52,772 bases of DNA. Origin: Anaerolineales bacterium. GTDB taxonomy: Bacteria > Chloroflexota > Anaerolineae > Anaerolineales > Villigracilaceae. The translations under genes were made by a program, and so were the position numbers. Location of the stretch: positions 4,212 through 56,983 of the forward strand of contig CAKKRM010000143.1 of the NCBI GenBank assembly GCA_919902735.1, in the 5' to 3' direction. The notes under the pieces are model-generated. The model ran no database searches. It saw only the letters and a list, made by a program, of their open reading frames with translations, and was not told the DNA's origin. Of this stretch, positions 1 through 8,673 are shown in pieces. The first letter of the stretch is position 1. Every line of letters begins with the position of its first letter.

Positions 1-21
1 GTTGAAGGTTGAAGGTTGAAG
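1..21. repeat. 7-base array, GTTGAAG x3
   Basis: Three perfect copies of GTTGAAG open the window and run up to the stop codon of the first gene. The same heptamer recurs at 47226-47253, 49051-49078 and 49971-49999. The array may extend to the left of the window. Confidence 0.9.
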
Positions 22-22
22 A

Positions 23-850
23 TCAATCGTAAATCTGAAATAGCGAAGCGTAGTCCACTTTGGGGAAGACGGTGAGTTTGCCGCCGACGGTTGCGTCCAC
101 GATTTCGCGGCCCGCTTTGCGATAGGCTTCGCGCGCCATGAGGTAGCCGACTTCAGAGGTGTCGAGATCGGGCAGTTGCCATTTGATGCCCTTGCTAAAA
201 TAATTAGGCATGAAGTGATTGGGGTCATCACCCTGCGAAATAACTGTTTTGTTCGCGTCTCCCTTCGATGTGAAATTATGATCGACGCCGATGAGGATGA
301 TTTTTTCAAAACCCATGTGAAAGGCAAGTTGCAGCGCAAAGGTTGTGACCGTGGCGCCCTCCCAAACGCGGCCTATTACATTGCTCGCAAAGTGCGGACC
401 GGTGTAGGAGGTGTAGATAAAAGTTGGTAATTGGGTAATTGGTAATCGAGGGGAGAAGTGGCGGTGCGAGCGCCATGCTAAAAATTTGGGAATGGGAAGC
501 GCGAGAATATCATCGGCGAATTGTTCGATGACCAGATCGTTGATGGAACAAAAATAGGTGGTGGTGAAACCGAGTTCGGGAAAAAGCAGGTAAATGCGAT
601 TCATGCCGAAGGTGAATTCGTTTTTCAGTTTGGCGAGATCAGTTTGTTTGAGGCTGGGGCCGTTGCCGATGATGAAGGCGCGTTTGCCTTTGTGAATATC
701 TTTTAACGCGGCAAGGCGGCGAATGCTTTCGCGCCGCCAGGGATGCAAATACGCGGCGGGCAATTGGGGCAGGCGGCGAATGGCATCATTCGTGTTGCGG
801 GCAAAATTCCAAAGCGGAGTGGGGATGATGGATTTGATGGTTTGTTTCAT
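23..850 (-). CDS. DUF115 / MptE-like (Maf-type) protein
   Basis: A 275-residue protein of the DUF115 family, which includes the motility accessory factors (Maf) and archaeal MptE. Visible marks are the GNGPSL nucleotide-sugar loop at about residues 62-67 and the IGVDHNF segment at about 187-193. Maf proteins transfer CMP-activated nonulosonic acids to flagellin. In a locus with two NeuB and three cytidylyltransferase-type genes, a glycosyltransferase role on such sugars is a reasonable inference, but the short stand-alone form is not characterised here. Residues 135-144 are encoded by a short repeat array (424-447). The ATG at 848-850 has only a weak ribosome site, and the gene lies one base from the upstream membrane protein gene, so it is probably translated in the same operon. 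Confidence 0.75.
   Translation of the reverse strand: MKQTIKSIIPTPLWNFARNTNDAIRRLPQLPAAYLHPWRRESIRRLAALKDIHKGKRAFIIGNGPSLKQTDLAKLKNEFTFGMNRIYLLFPELGFTTTYFCSINDLVIEQFADDILALPIPKFLAWRSHRHFSPRLPITQLPTFIYTSYTGPHFASNVIGRVWEGATVTTFALQLAFHMGFEKIILIGVDHNFTSKGDANKTVISQGDDPNHFMPNYFSKGIKWQLPDLDTSEVGYLMAREAYRKAGREIVDATVGGKLTVFPKVDYASLFQIYD
424..447. repeat. 7/8-base array inside the DUF115 gene
   Basis: Units TTGGTAA, TTGGGTAA and TTGGTAA follow each other inside the reading frame. They encode the RLPITQLPTF stretch of the DUF115 protein without breaking it. Confidence 0.6.
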
Positions 851-851
851 G

Positions 852-1223
852 TTATTTGAAATAGATTTTTCGCAGGGAGATCAACACCCACAGGATGATC
901 CCGTCAATGACCAGCGCAGTGACGTAAAGAAGTTCAGGCACGCTCGTAAATGCCAGGCCAATGTTCAAGACGACTGCAACAAGCGCGAAAATATATGTCC
1001 ACTTCTCTTTTTGATCCAGCATCCTTCCACCGAAGAACATGGCGGCCATATTCACCAGCAGGAAGATGGCAACCAGCAGCATGGAAAGGCCATTGTTATC
1101 GAGGAGCATATCCACAAGAATGCCGACGGAAATGACCAGCCAAAGAAGGGTATTCAGGTAAAAAAGCGCCCGCGCCATATTGCCGCGCTGGGCAAATACT
1201 ATTTTATTTCTTTGTTTTCTCAT
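852..1223 (-). CDS. Small integral membrane protein, unknown
   Basis: A 123-residue protein with about four hydrophobic segments (roughly residues 17-37, 42-63, 74-93 and 97-115), separated by short charged loops. The family is not recognised. Its ATG overlaps the TGA of the upstream reductase gene in the arrangement ATGA, so translation is probably coupled. Its own stop lies one base before the start of the DUF115 gene. The tight packing suggests a role in the same glycan operon, for example as a small accessory membrane protein, but nothing in the sequence fixes a function. Confidence 0.7.
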   Translation of the reverse strand: MRKQRNKIVFAQRGNMARALFYLNTLLWLVISVGILVDMLLDNNGLSMLLVAIFLLVNMAAMFFGGRMLDQKEKWTYIFALVAVVLNIGLAFTSVPELLYVTALVIDGIILWVLISLRKIYFK

Positions 1224-1972
1224 TCGGTGCTGAGCCTCGCTGTTGCGCCGCCGTCCACGATCATGGCCTGCCCCGTCATAAACGATGATTGTTCATTGTC
1301 TGCAAGGAAATAGATCGCATGGGCGATCTCCCCGGGCGTGCCCACGCGCCCGTTGACCGTTTTGCGGGCAAGGTTATCCAGCCGCTCCTGCATATCGCCG
1401 TGGCCTGCATGGCCGCGCCCGAGGCCGGCGCGCAGCATGGGCGTATCCACTGCGCCGGGCAAAATGGCGTTGACGCGGATATTATCCGGCGCGAATTCGA
1501 TAGCCATGGCGCGGGTGAGCGCAAGCAAGCCGCCCTTGGACGCGGCATACGCGGCGATGTTGGCGGAAGTCTGCACGGCATGAACAGAGGATACGTTCAC
1601 GATTGCGCCGCCACCTGCTTTGAGCAAAGGATGCGCCAGTTTCACGCCAAGAAAAACCGAACGCAAATTTGCCGCCATGACCGCATCCCACTCTTCGACC
1701 GTGGTTTGCACCAGGGGTTTGGCAACCTGCATTGCGGCGTTGTTGACGAGGGCATCCAGTGAATCAGTGAAGGCTTGGGCTTTTTCGAAGATGGCTTCCA
1801 TATCTTCGGGGCGTGAAATATCGGATTGGATGAAAAGGCCGTTTTTTGGAAAAGTATCTCCAAACCCGGACCTGTCCACGCCAACGACGCGCCAGCCTTT
1901 TTCAGCAAAGAGATGTACAGATGCGCGGCCAATTCCACCTGCCGCGCCGGTGATGAGGATTGTTTTTGTCAT
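1220..1972 (-). CDS. SDR family oxidoreductase
   Basis: A classical short-chain dehydrogenase/reductase of 250 residues. It shows the cofactor loop TGAAGGIG (8-15), the NNAA motif (77-80), the active-site Ser around 128-129 and the YAASK Tyr/Lys pair (142-146). The C-terminal FMTGQ...VDGG segment is typical of the FabG-like subgroup. The ATG at 1972 is preferred over a TTG three codons upstream. The substrate cannot be read from the sequence. The genes around it suggest a sugar or a sugar-derived alcohol. The stop overlaps the start of the next gene by four bases (ATGA). Confidence 0.88.
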   Translation of the reverse strand: MTKTILITGAAGGIGRASVHLFAEKGWRVVGVDRSGFGDTFPKNGLFIQSDISRPEDMEAIFEKAQAFTDSLDALVNNAAMQVAKPLVQTTVEEWDAVMAANLRSVFLGVKLAHPLLKAGGGAIVNVSSVHAVQTSANIAAYAASKGGLLALTRAMAIEFAPDNIRVNAILPGAVDTPMLRAGLGRGHAGHGDMQERLDNLARKTVNGRVGTPGEIAHAIYFLADNEQSSFMTGQAMIVDGGATARLSTE

Positions 1973-2001
1973 AGGTTGCAAGTTCCAGGTCGAAGGTCAA
2001 C

Positions 2002-2050
2002 TGATTACTAATAACTGCTCACTGCTCACTGAATACTGAATACTGAATTC
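2002..2050. repeat. Seven-unit heptamer array at a gene end
   Basis: Seven successive heptamers: TGATTAC, TAATAAC, TGCTCAC, TGCTCAC, TGAATAC, TGAATAC, TGAATTC. The array covers the stop codon of the dehydrogenase gene at 2019 and encodes its last residues (YSVFSEQ). Confidence 0.85.
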
Positions 2051-2978
2051 CAAGCCCTTCCACCAAATTCCTGATCGTATTCCAGTGGATTCTTTCCCAG
2101 GCCGTTGGGCTGGAATTGGAATTATGCGGAGCCAGCAGAACGTTATCCATCTTCAACAAGGGACTATCCTTCGGCAGCGGCTCGAACTCGAAGACATCCA
2201 ACGCCGCGCCTCCCACCTGACCTGAGCTGAGCGCTGCGACGAGGGCATTCTCCTCCACGATAGGCCCGCGCGCGGTGTTGATCAGCACGGCCGATGATTT
2301 CATCTGCGCGAGAGTTTTGGAATTGATGAGATGATGGGATGTGGGGTTCAAGTCACAGTTCACAGAGACAAAATCGGATTCCGCGAGCAGCGAATGGAGA
2401 TTGGTCATTTGAATTCCAGACTCAGAAACGAAGACATGGCCGATGTCAATAATGTCTGTGCCGAGGACTTTCATGCCGAATGCTTTTGCGCGGCGGGTAA
2501 CTGCCTTGCCGATATTGCCAACGCCGATGATGCCCAGCACACATTCGCTTAAGGTCCTGCCAGGGATTTTTTCCCATTCGCCGCGCTTCATGGCTGCGTC
2601 CATCCATGGTCCCCGACGGGCGAAGGCCAGCATGTAGCCGAGGACCGTGTCTGCGACGGGGGTGGTGAAGGCATTTGGCGTTCGGGCGAGAATGACATTT
2701 AAACGGGAGCAGGCGTCAGCGTGGATTGAATCGACACCCGTCCCCCACTTGGAGATGATTTTCAGGCGCGGGGAACAAGCTTCCAACACGCGCGCTGTGT
2801 AGCGGTCATCCCCGCAAATTGCCCCGTCAAACTGGCCTGCGTATTTGAGCAGGTCATCCTCTTCCATGCGTTCCTGCACATCAGGGACGATCAAGTCAAT
2901 TCCATATTTTTCAAAAACAGGTTTGAAACGATCCAAAAATGGAATCATGTACGGGGCGGTCATCAAAACGGTTGGCAT
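2019..2978 (-). CDS. D-isomer-specific 2-hydroxyacid dehydrogenase
   Basis: A 319-residue NAD-dependent 2-hydroxyacid dehydrogenase of the SerA/GyaR type. The dinucleotide loop GVGNIG is at 152-157. The catalytic set is Arg in NTARG (237), Glu in DVFEFEP (264-266) and His in LAPHNS (285). Family members oxidise or reduce D-2-hydroxy acids such as phosphoglycerate, glyoxylate or erythronate 4-phosphate. The specific substrate is not evident. There is no C-terminal ACT domain, so it is not a full-length regulated SerA. The last residues come from a heptamer array rather than from family-like sequence. An operon with the downstream SDR is likely. Confidence 0.88.
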   Translation of the reverse strand: MPTVLMTAPYMIPFLDRFKPVFEKYGIDLIVPDVQERMEEDDLLKYAGQFDGAICGDDRYTARVLEACSPRLKIISKWGTGVDSIHADACSRLNVILARTPNAFTTPVADTVLGYMLAFARRGPWMDAAMKRGEWEKIPGRTLSECVLGIIGVGNIGKAVTRRAKAFGMKVLGTDIIDIGHVFVSESGIQMTNLHSLLAESDFVSVNCDLNPTSHHLINSKTLAQMKSSAVLINTARGPIVEENALVAALSSGQVGGAALDVFEFEPLPKDSPLLKMDNVLLAPHNSNSSPTAWERIHWNTIRNLVEGLGIQYSVFSEQ

Positions 2979-3104
2979 TAGGTCTCACTCACGAATGGGA
3001 ATTTAATGATGATAATTGTATCACCGACAAAGGGGCTAACTTTACAAGCGTTTTCCTTCGCGGCCTTTGTGTGCTTTGTGTTTAAAAACGGCAGGGCGTT
3101 TTTA

Positions 3105-4637
3105 CTACTTTCCGCAAGTATTGGGGATCTCTGAAAAATCATACAGGTTGGGAACAGGCGAGAAATAACTGACATCTTCCAGCATTTCATAATTTCCGCC
3201 GAAATAGGAATTGAATATCAGGCGGAATGTATTGACGGGTGTAATGGTTGCATACAATTCATCTTCATGTTCAGGCAGATAATACGCGTTGAAGATCCAC
3301 ATGCGGCGGTCTTTGGGCTGCATCCACGCGCCGTGATCGCCTTGAATGACAATAATGGGCGGCGTATCCGACTCGGCCAGGATCGTGTCAATGGCATCCA
3401 GCACTTTTGTGTTCAAAAAGGTTAATTGACCAATATACCCCCTGCGATAATCATCATAAGGATATTCCCTTTGCTCGTTCCAGAAATCGGGTGGGTAATT
3501 CGGGTTGCCCTCCGCGTCAAACACAAAGGGCGGATGCGGCGAGATCAAATGAATGTATGAAAACTGCGGGCCTGGCAGGTTGGCAACTTCATCCATACTG
3601 TCAAAGACATTATTGAAGCGGTCGCGAAAACTTTGCCCCATCACGGCGTCGGGGTCAACCCAGCCCCAATCCTGGGCATAGCGCGCGAGCGTGGTTCGCA
3701 AAAAGAGGCCTTCGAACTCGGTCAAGCCTGATGTGAACGGAGGGGGCGTCAGGAAATGATCGGCATCCTCCAATTCATTCCAGGCAAAGCCCGTTGCAAA
3801 GTTGACCGTCTCATAGCCCATGACCTCGAAGTTATGACGCACGGCGCTATGCTTGAGCGAGTTCCACAACGTCCGCCGCGCAGTGCTTTCGGGCGCAAAT
3901 TCATCGTCCAGTTCCTGAATGTACATCATGTTCAAGGAGGATGCGAGTGAGATCTCCGTCCGCACATAATTGCTCTGACCACATGCCGCAACATAAAACC
4001 CGCGTTCTTTCAGCGCTTTTATGAATTCAGAGTTGTCATAATTATAGACAGTCGCAAGAAAATCTTCGCGGGCATAGGAATCAAGAATGATGTAATACAC
4101 ATCTGGTGGATTTTGCGGCACGGTCAGGTCATCCTGCACGGGGGCATTGTCCGCCCCCAAAGCGCGGACGCCTCGCGGCTCGCCCTCGAGCATGATCTGC
4201 CCTACAGACATGACCAACAGCGCGAGCGCAACCGTGTTGAAGGTCAAAGTCGAGGCGGCAAATGTCGCTTTTGAACGCACCACCCAAACAAGACCTGCAA
4301 CGAATAACGCAACCCATCCAACTGCCAGCCAAAGCGTGTAATTGGCGTCAGGGTATTTCGTATCGATGGCGATATAGGCGTGGCCAAAGGTGAAGAACAA
4401 TGCCAGCGACAGGCCGGTCAGAAATGCGGATTTATACACCTGCCGCAGAAACAACCAGAACACAAAATACAGCGTCCCGCCAAATGCAACCGACACAAGC
4501 AGAGATCGCATCCCCGCCGAAAGCTGGATCTGCCCCACATTGGCGGAAAGCAAAGCCAATACCGGATAAGCGCCAATCGCAACGGGATACCAGGGGATAT
4601 TAAAAACACCAACTAAAAATTTTTTCATAAACGCCAT
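3105..4637 (-). CDS. Membrane-anchored sulfatase-like / alkaline phosphatase superfamily protein
   Basis: A 510-residue protein with about five transmembrane segments in residues 15-150 and an outward-facing catalytic domain. The domain starts at DVYYIILDSYARED (about 179-192) and contains PHPPF and QGDHG metal-site motifs. This is the architecture of LTA-synthase-like and arylsulfatase-like membrane enzymes (sulfatase superfamily). The usual Cys/Ser-X-Pro-X-Arg sulfatase signature is not seen, so a phosphotransferase such as glycerophosphate or phosphoethanolamine transfer to a glycan is at least as likely as sulfate removal. The ATG at 4637 is preceded by AAGGAAATA, a usable ribosome site. 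It follows the GT-C gene closely and is probably co-transcribed. Confidence 0.8.
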   Translation of the reverse strand: MAFMKKFLVGVFNIPWYPVAIGAYPVLALLSANVGQIQLSAGMRSLLVSVAFGGTLYFVFWLFLRQVYKSAFLTGLSLALFFTFGHAYIAIDTKYPDANYTLWLAVGWVALFVAGLVWVVRSKATFAASTLTFNTVALALLVMSVGQIMLEGEPRGVRALGADNAPVQDDLTVPQNPPDVYYIILDSYAREDFLATVYNYDNSEFIKALKERGFYVAACGQSNYVRTEISLASSLNMMYIQELDDEFAPESTARRTLWNSLKHSAVRHNFEVMGYETVNFATGFAWNELEDADHFLTPPPFTSGLTEFEGLFLRTTLARYAQDWGWVDPDAVMGQSFRDRFNNVFDSMDEVANLPGPQFSYIHLISPHPPFVFDAEGNPNYPPDFWNEQREYPYDDYRRGYIGQLTFLNTKVLDAIDTILAESDTPPIIVIQGDHGAWMQPKDRRMWIFNAYYLPEHEDELYATITPVNTFRLIFNSYFGGNYEMLEDVSYFSPVPNLYDFSEIPNTCGK

Positions 4638-4658
4638 TATTTCCTTATTTGTAAAAGT

Positions 4659-6686
4659 TTACTCGCAAACTTTCTTCCCGATAAATTCCTTCACCGCATC
4701 ATCGAGCGTTTCCTGATTCATAAACTCCGTCATAATCTCACAGGCCTGCAAACGCAGGAACTTATCCGTTGCCATGAGTTTTGTGGTCGAACGCATGTTT
4801 TCCAAATCACCCATCACCGCATGGGCTTGCAGGAAAGGCATCCACTCCAGGGCATCTTCGGGATAATAGCCTTTATCCAGAGCCTGCTTCAACAAAACGG
4901 GAATCGTTCCCCACTCGCCGCGCTGACGGGCAAGGTCTGCTTTTTGGTAATAATAGCACCAGCCATGATCAGGCTCCTTGCCAAAGACCAGCTCAGGCAG
5001 AGTCTGAAGCGAACCGTCCAGCGCAACATTCTCCAATTTGGAATGTGGCGCGATCAACTTCAAGCGATCATCGTCATAGGGTGATACTTCAGGCAGGCTG
5101 CCATCGATCAATCGCACACAGCCATTCAGGCTGGATTGAATCATCACCAGCACGTTTCCAAAATCGCGCTCCAGATAATTTCCGCGGCGCAGGGGCGTTT
5201 CCATGCCGCCATTCATTGTGATGTTCAAGACGGCGTCGTTCGTCAACACCGAAGACGGTAATTTTATCTCGACAGGATTATTCGTTTGCTTTTCGGGATA
5301 ATAAATAAAATTCGCAGGTCCCCAAATAAAATAATCTTCGCTCAACGGACTGCCAGGGTACGAAGCGATCAACGTCACACCTTCTTCGATCATGGGCGCG
5401 CGCCATGCCACCTGCCACCAAAAATTTCGGGTCGCGGCAGTTTCACGCACATATCGCATCGTATTCCCGTAATGAGTCATTATCGCAATCGCCGTAAAAA
5501 TAGAAAGCAATGTAACCTGCGCAGGCCGCGAAGAAATATATTCGATGACCAGCGTCAAAAGCAAAGCCGCGCCCACAGATGCGACCAGGGTATAACGCGA
5601 ATAATCAGGCAAGGTGACATGGCGATTCACAAAGATGACAGGCAGCAGCCCGCCAATAATGCTGGCAAACCCCAGCCACCACGTCTCCCGCCGCATTCCC
5701 CGCTGTGAATTGGTCAGCGTTTCAGATTCATTCTCTTTCCTCTGGCGCATTCCCAAAGCCAACAGCAATGCCGCCAATGCCGCCCACCCAAATGCGGACA
5801 TCATATCTTTCAAGCGCATGGGAAACGCCAGCACATACATGGGGAGTCCCCACGCCACCAATGTCACGCTGAAAAAATCCTGTATCAAATAATTCAACCG
5901 CCACAACGCGGTTAAGGGAGATGAAAACAACTGCACGGCCTGCAATCCAATATCCGTTGCCTTGCGCTCGGATTCAAAGAAGAAAAAACGCCAAACGAGA
6001 AACCCGACAGCAATGAGCAAATACGGCAGGCTGGCAAGTATGCTTTTTGTAACTTTTTGGCGGAAAGATTCAGCCTGCGCTCGCCACATCAAAACAAAAA
6101 TACAGGCGAAGCGAAAAGCCTCGATGCCGATGAAATATTCCATCTGGCTCAAGTACGCCCAACCAGCAAAGATTGAACCCGCCATGAATAAGATGCGCGG
6201 TGTCCGCCCCGAAGTGAGAACTGATTTCACCGTCAACGCAATCGAAAGAAGCGCAAGGAATAAGCCGAGGATGTGCGATTGATAATCGATGGCATTGGGC
6301 TGGGAAAGAAAGCCCGGATAAACCGTAAACAAAAGCGTGGCAGCCAGCGTGGAAAATTTCTTCTCCGGCCAAAGCAGGCGCAAAGCCCAATACAGGCAAA
6401 TTCCGCCTAAAAAGCGGAATAGAAATGCGCTCAAGTTATAGAACAATGGGTTGAACCCAAATATCGAAAACAGGGGCATCATCGCCAGCGCGCGGCCGGG
6501 GCGGTCTATGGCGAATATCTCGTGAAAGAAATCCACATCCTTCACCTGCATGTCGTACATCAAATACCAGTCGTCGTTGAGATAGCCCAGGTCTTTGACC
6601 AGGGGCAAATAGGCAATCGCCGAGATGACGAGAAGAAGCAAAGCGCCTAGCCAAAAGGAGTTGAATTTTTCGTTGTTATTTTGCAT
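4659..6686 (-). CDS. GT-C-fold membrane glycosyltransferase-like protein (paralogue of 24460-26484)
   Basis: A 675-residue protein with roughly ten or more membrane segments in the first 400 residues, followed by a soluble tail. Just after the first membrane helix is the acidic pair in YLNDDWYLMY, placed as in GT-C enzymes (GT39/PMT and relatives) that use lipid-linked sugars. Later come RPGRAL and PNAIDYQSH. The C-terminal part has WCYYYQKADLARQRGEW, a pattern like one or two TPR-type helical hairpins. A second copy with the same motifs lies at 24460-26484. The role proposed is transfer of a sugar on the outer side of the membrane. No substrate can be named. Confidence 0.7.
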   Translation of the reverse strand: MQNNNEKFNSFWLGALLLLVISAIAYLPLVKDLGYLNDDWYLMYDMQVKDVDFFHEIFAIDRPGRALAMMPLFSIFGFNPLFYNLSAFLFRFLGGICLYWALRLLWPEKKFSTLAATLLFTVYPGFLSQPNAIDYQSHILGLFLALLSIALTVKSVLTSGRTPRILFMAGSIFAGWAYLSQMEYFIGIEAFRFACIFVLMWRAQAESFRQKVTKSILASLPYLLIAVGFLVWRFFFFESERKATDIGLQAVQLFSSPLTALWRLNYLIQDFFSVTLVAWGLPMYVLAFPMRLKDMMSAFGWAALAALLLALGMRQRKENESETLTNSQRGMRRETWWLGFASIIGGLLPVIFVNRHVTLPDYSRYTLVASVGAALLLTLVIEYISSRPAQVTLLSIFTAIAIMTHYGNTMRYVRETAATRNFWWQVAWRAPMIEEGVTLIASYPGSPLSEDYFIWGPANFIYYPEKQTNNPVEIKLPSSVLTNDAVLNITMNGGMETPLRRGNYLERDFGNVLVMIQSSLNGCVRLIDGSLPEVSPYDDDRLKLIAPHSKLENVALDGSLQTLPELVFGKEPDHGWCYYYQKADLARQRGEWGTIPVLLKQALDKGYYPEDALEWMPFLQAHAVMGDLENMRSTTKLMATDKFLRLQACEIMTEFMNQETLDDAVKEFIGKKVCE

Positions 6687-6704
6687 TTTTCACGGCTTTT
6701 GTAC

Positions 6705-6765
6705 CGCGACATTTATGTCGCGTGCGGCTTCACGACAAAACCGCTATCGCAAGATAAATCTTGCG
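6705..6765. repeat. Two small hairpins
   Basis: The palindrome at 6705-6722 (CGCGACAT/ATGTCGCG) is followed by CGCAAGAT/ATCTTGCG at 6748-6765, directly after the stop of the cytidylyltransferase gene. They may act as an intergenic mRNA structure. There is no clear U-run. Confidence 0.6.
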
Positions 6766-7452
6766 CTACATCCTTTTCCTCATCAAAAAATCTGCAATCT
6801 CGAAATCCAGCTCTTCGTCAATGTCCCAGGCTTCGTCGGCGGCGATCTCGAACATGAGAGGTTTGTCGCCGATGCGGTGATGCTTGCGCGCCAAATTCTC
6901 GCGGGTGAAAATGTACATGCAGGAATTCTCCTCGAACACAGGCGGCAGGTCCTGCGTTTGGATCAACTCCAGCGGATTGTGATTGATGGCGCGTCCATCC
7001 TGAAAATACAACCGCGTTTGCAGGCGGGTGACGGAAAATAAAGAATCGTAGTTGGGGTAATTGGAGATTAGGGATTGGATGGCGCGGGAGATGGTTTCGG
7101 GTTTGAGCAAGGGATTTGTGCTGTGAGTCTGCAAATAAAATTCTGCATCCACTTGCGCGGTGTCGTGCAGGAGAATCTCGTTCATGGGAACATCGTCGGC
7201 GCGGAGATGCTCGGGGCGTTGAATCAGCTTCACGTTGGGAAAGCCCGCGTTGAGCTTAGTCGAAACGAAGCGGCGCACTCCATCCATCACAGGTTCGGAG
7301 TCGGTATCCACCATCACCGTTTCAATTTCTGGCACGGCGAGCAGCGTTTCGATGATGTGTTGAAAAAGGGGTTTGCCCGCGAGCGGGCGATAATTTTTGC
7401 CAGGCACACGCTGGCTGTGGTGGCGCATGGGGACAAGGGCGGCAAGTTTCAT
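6766..7452 (-). CDS. Acylneuraminate cytidylyltransferase family protein
   Basis: A 228-residue nucleotidyltransferase that activates a sugar acid with CTP. The N-terminus carries the family pattern ALVPMRHHSQRVPGKN (about 4-19), followed by LAGKPL, VDTDSE and LQTHSTNP. This is a variant of the NeuA motif PARGGSKGIPRKN seen intact in the fused enzyme at 18728-19960. CMP-sialate, CMP-legionaminate and CMP-pseudaminate synthetases share this fold. Which acid is used is not visible. It is one of three cytidylyltransferase-type genes in the window, which suggests that more than one activated sugar is made. Confidence 0.82.
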   Translation of the reverse strand: MKLAALVPMRHHSQRVPGKNYRPLAGKPLFQHIIETLLAVPEIETVMVDTDSEPVMDGVRRFVSTKLNAGFPNVKLIQRPEHLRADDVPMNEILLHDTAQVDAEFYLQTHSTNPLLKPETISRAIQSLISNYPNYDSLFSVTRLQTRLYFQDGRAINHNPLELIQTQDLPPVFEENSCMYIFTRENLARKHHRIGDKPLMFEIAADEAWDIDEELDFEIADFLMRKRM

Positions 7453-7471
7453 GCCCCCTATTTTACTTTCA

Positions 7472-7520
7472 AACTGGAGTCCAAAGTCTCCTGACTTTGC
7501 CCAACGACTGGAGTCGTTGG
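7472..7520. repeat. Dispersed repeat with 9-bp hairpin
   Basis: CCAACGACT and AGTCGTTGG form a near-perfect hairpin at 7501-7520. The preceding stretch GGAGTCCAAAGTCTCC is shared, with small changes, with 27537-27560. It lies between the GNAT gene and the cytidylyltransferase gene. Confidence 0.6.
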
Positions 7521-7527
7521 ACTCCGT

Positions 7528-8403
7528 TTATAAAGTCAGGGACATTTGCCACTGCGAAAGCGTTTCGCGCGTCATGCCAACCTGTTCGAAAATGACGCCC
7601 ATCTCTTCGGGAAAGATGGGAGAGACATGCCAGGTTTTATTTGGGAATCGCGCAAAGAGCGCGCGCATCAGGACCGCGCTGAGGCCTGCTCCGCGGGAAC
7701 GAGCTTTTACCAACACTGATGAAATGGACACGTCCAACGCTGCGGGATTGCTGATGAGGCAATAGGCATCGTTCAAGCGAAAGGCACGCGAAGGCGGCGT
7801 GTGCTGCATGATGGTTGTGCCTGAAAGCTGCCAGGGCAAATCTTTTAATCCGTGATACGTGACGAGACGCGCCAGTTCACGGATGTCGATCTCTTGTAGT
7901 TCATCTTGTGCGCTCCCGTTGCTCAAGGCGGCGTCCCCGCCGCCGAGGACGGCGGCGGGAGCAGTTTGTGTTATATCCAACCTGTATCCCACCAACCTGC
8001 GGATTTTTGTGAAACCAACCTTCTCGTACAACTTCACACCCGCCGTATTTTGCTCGATGACTTCAAGCAGCATTTCCTTCTCGCCGCGCGCTTTGGCTTC
8101 TTCGATGAGCGTTTGCATTGCCCATGTTCCTGCGCCGCCATTCCGCGCATGGGGCACAATCCCCATCGCCGCGAGTCGACTTGTCCATCCACGGCGGGCG
8201 ATGAGCGCTACGCCCACAGGCTCACCCTCTTTCGTCAGCACGCGGCTGGAGTTCAGGTCAATGCCATCGCGGCGGAGCATGGTGAGCAAGCCGTCATGCG
8301 TAATGTGGATGGGAATGAGATAACCCTCGAAGCTGAGAGTCATTAAGTCTGCAAGTTGAGGAGTGGGAAATTCCGAGGCGGGTTTGAGGGAGAGGGGTGG
8401 CAT
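7528..8403 (-). CDS. GNAT N-acetyltransferase, two GNAT-like halves
   Basis: A 291-residue protein. The first half has the acetyl-CoA loop region GIVPHARNGGAG (about residues 80-91) and VIEQNTAGVKLYEKVGF, a standard GNAT motif A/B layout. The second half (about 160-290) resembles a degenerate GNAT repeat without a clear acetyl-CoA loop. Between them is a low-complexity link (about 150-162) written by a GC-rich hairpin-like sequence at 7920-7965. In nonulosonic pathways a GNAT (PseH/LegH) acetylates the 4-amino group. This larger protein could do that, but it could equally act on another amine, so the link is only suggested by position. Confidence 0.75.
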   Translation of the reverse strand: MPPLSLKPASEFPTPQLADLMTLSFEGYLIPIHITHDGLLTMLRRDGIDLNSSRVLTKEGEPVGVALIARRGWTSRLAAMGIVPHARNGGAGTWAMQTLIEEAKARGEKEMLLEVIEQNTAGVKLYEKVGFTKIRRLVGYRLDITQTAPAAVLGGGDAALSNGSAQDELQEIDIRELARLVTYHGLKDLPWQLSGTTIMQHTPPSRAFRLNDAYCLISNPAALDVSISSVLVKARSRGAGLSAVLMRALFARFPNKTWHVSPIFPEEMGVIFEQVGMTRETLSQWQMSLTL

Positions 8404-8409
8404 GAAAAT

Positions 8410-8673
8410 TTATTCTTTTATTCCCATGCTGAATCGAGCTGTAGTGCGAAAACTCTTGCAGGTCTTCAATGCGTTTTTTGCATTCACCAAATCTGCAGAC
8501 GCGCCAGGGTATCGGAATTCGACAAGCCTGGCTTTTATATATTTTTCCACGCATTGTTGGGCAAAGAAACAGGCAGCGTCATAATTTGGATCCTTGCGGG
8601 CGCGAATTTCACGATGCAGGGAAATCCAGTCATTTTCCGCTTTCTCCACCCATTCACGCGTGAGCGGCTTCAT
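8410..8673 (-). CDS. HEPN-domain protein with internal deletion
   Basis: An 87-residue protein. Residues 1-47 match the start of PF05168-type HEPN proteins (WVEKAENDW, DAACFFAQQCVEKYIKA). The sequence then jumps to VEFRYPGASADLVNAKNAL, which in family members lies near the C-terminus. About 40-50 residues between these blocks are missing, including the THDL-type helix that normally carries a conserved His. The reading frame is kept across the junction. HEPN partners of MNT proteins are RNase-type toxins or accessory subunits, so this copy is probably inactive as a nuclease. It overlaps the MNT gene by 20 bases. Confidence 0.75.
   Translation of the reverse strand: MKPLTREWVEKAENDWISLHREIRARKDPNYDAACFFAQQCVEKYIKARLVEFRYPGASADLVNAKNALKTCKSFRTTARFSMGIKE

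Noticed and set aside
723-1313. Plus-strand open frame of 196 codons
   Set aside because: It is antisense to the DUF115, membrane-protein and SDR genes and has no family pattern.
2978-3190. Short minus-strand frame of 70 codons
   Set aside because: It overlaps the end of the sulfatase-like gene and reads low-complexity leader sequence. No ribosome site or domain.
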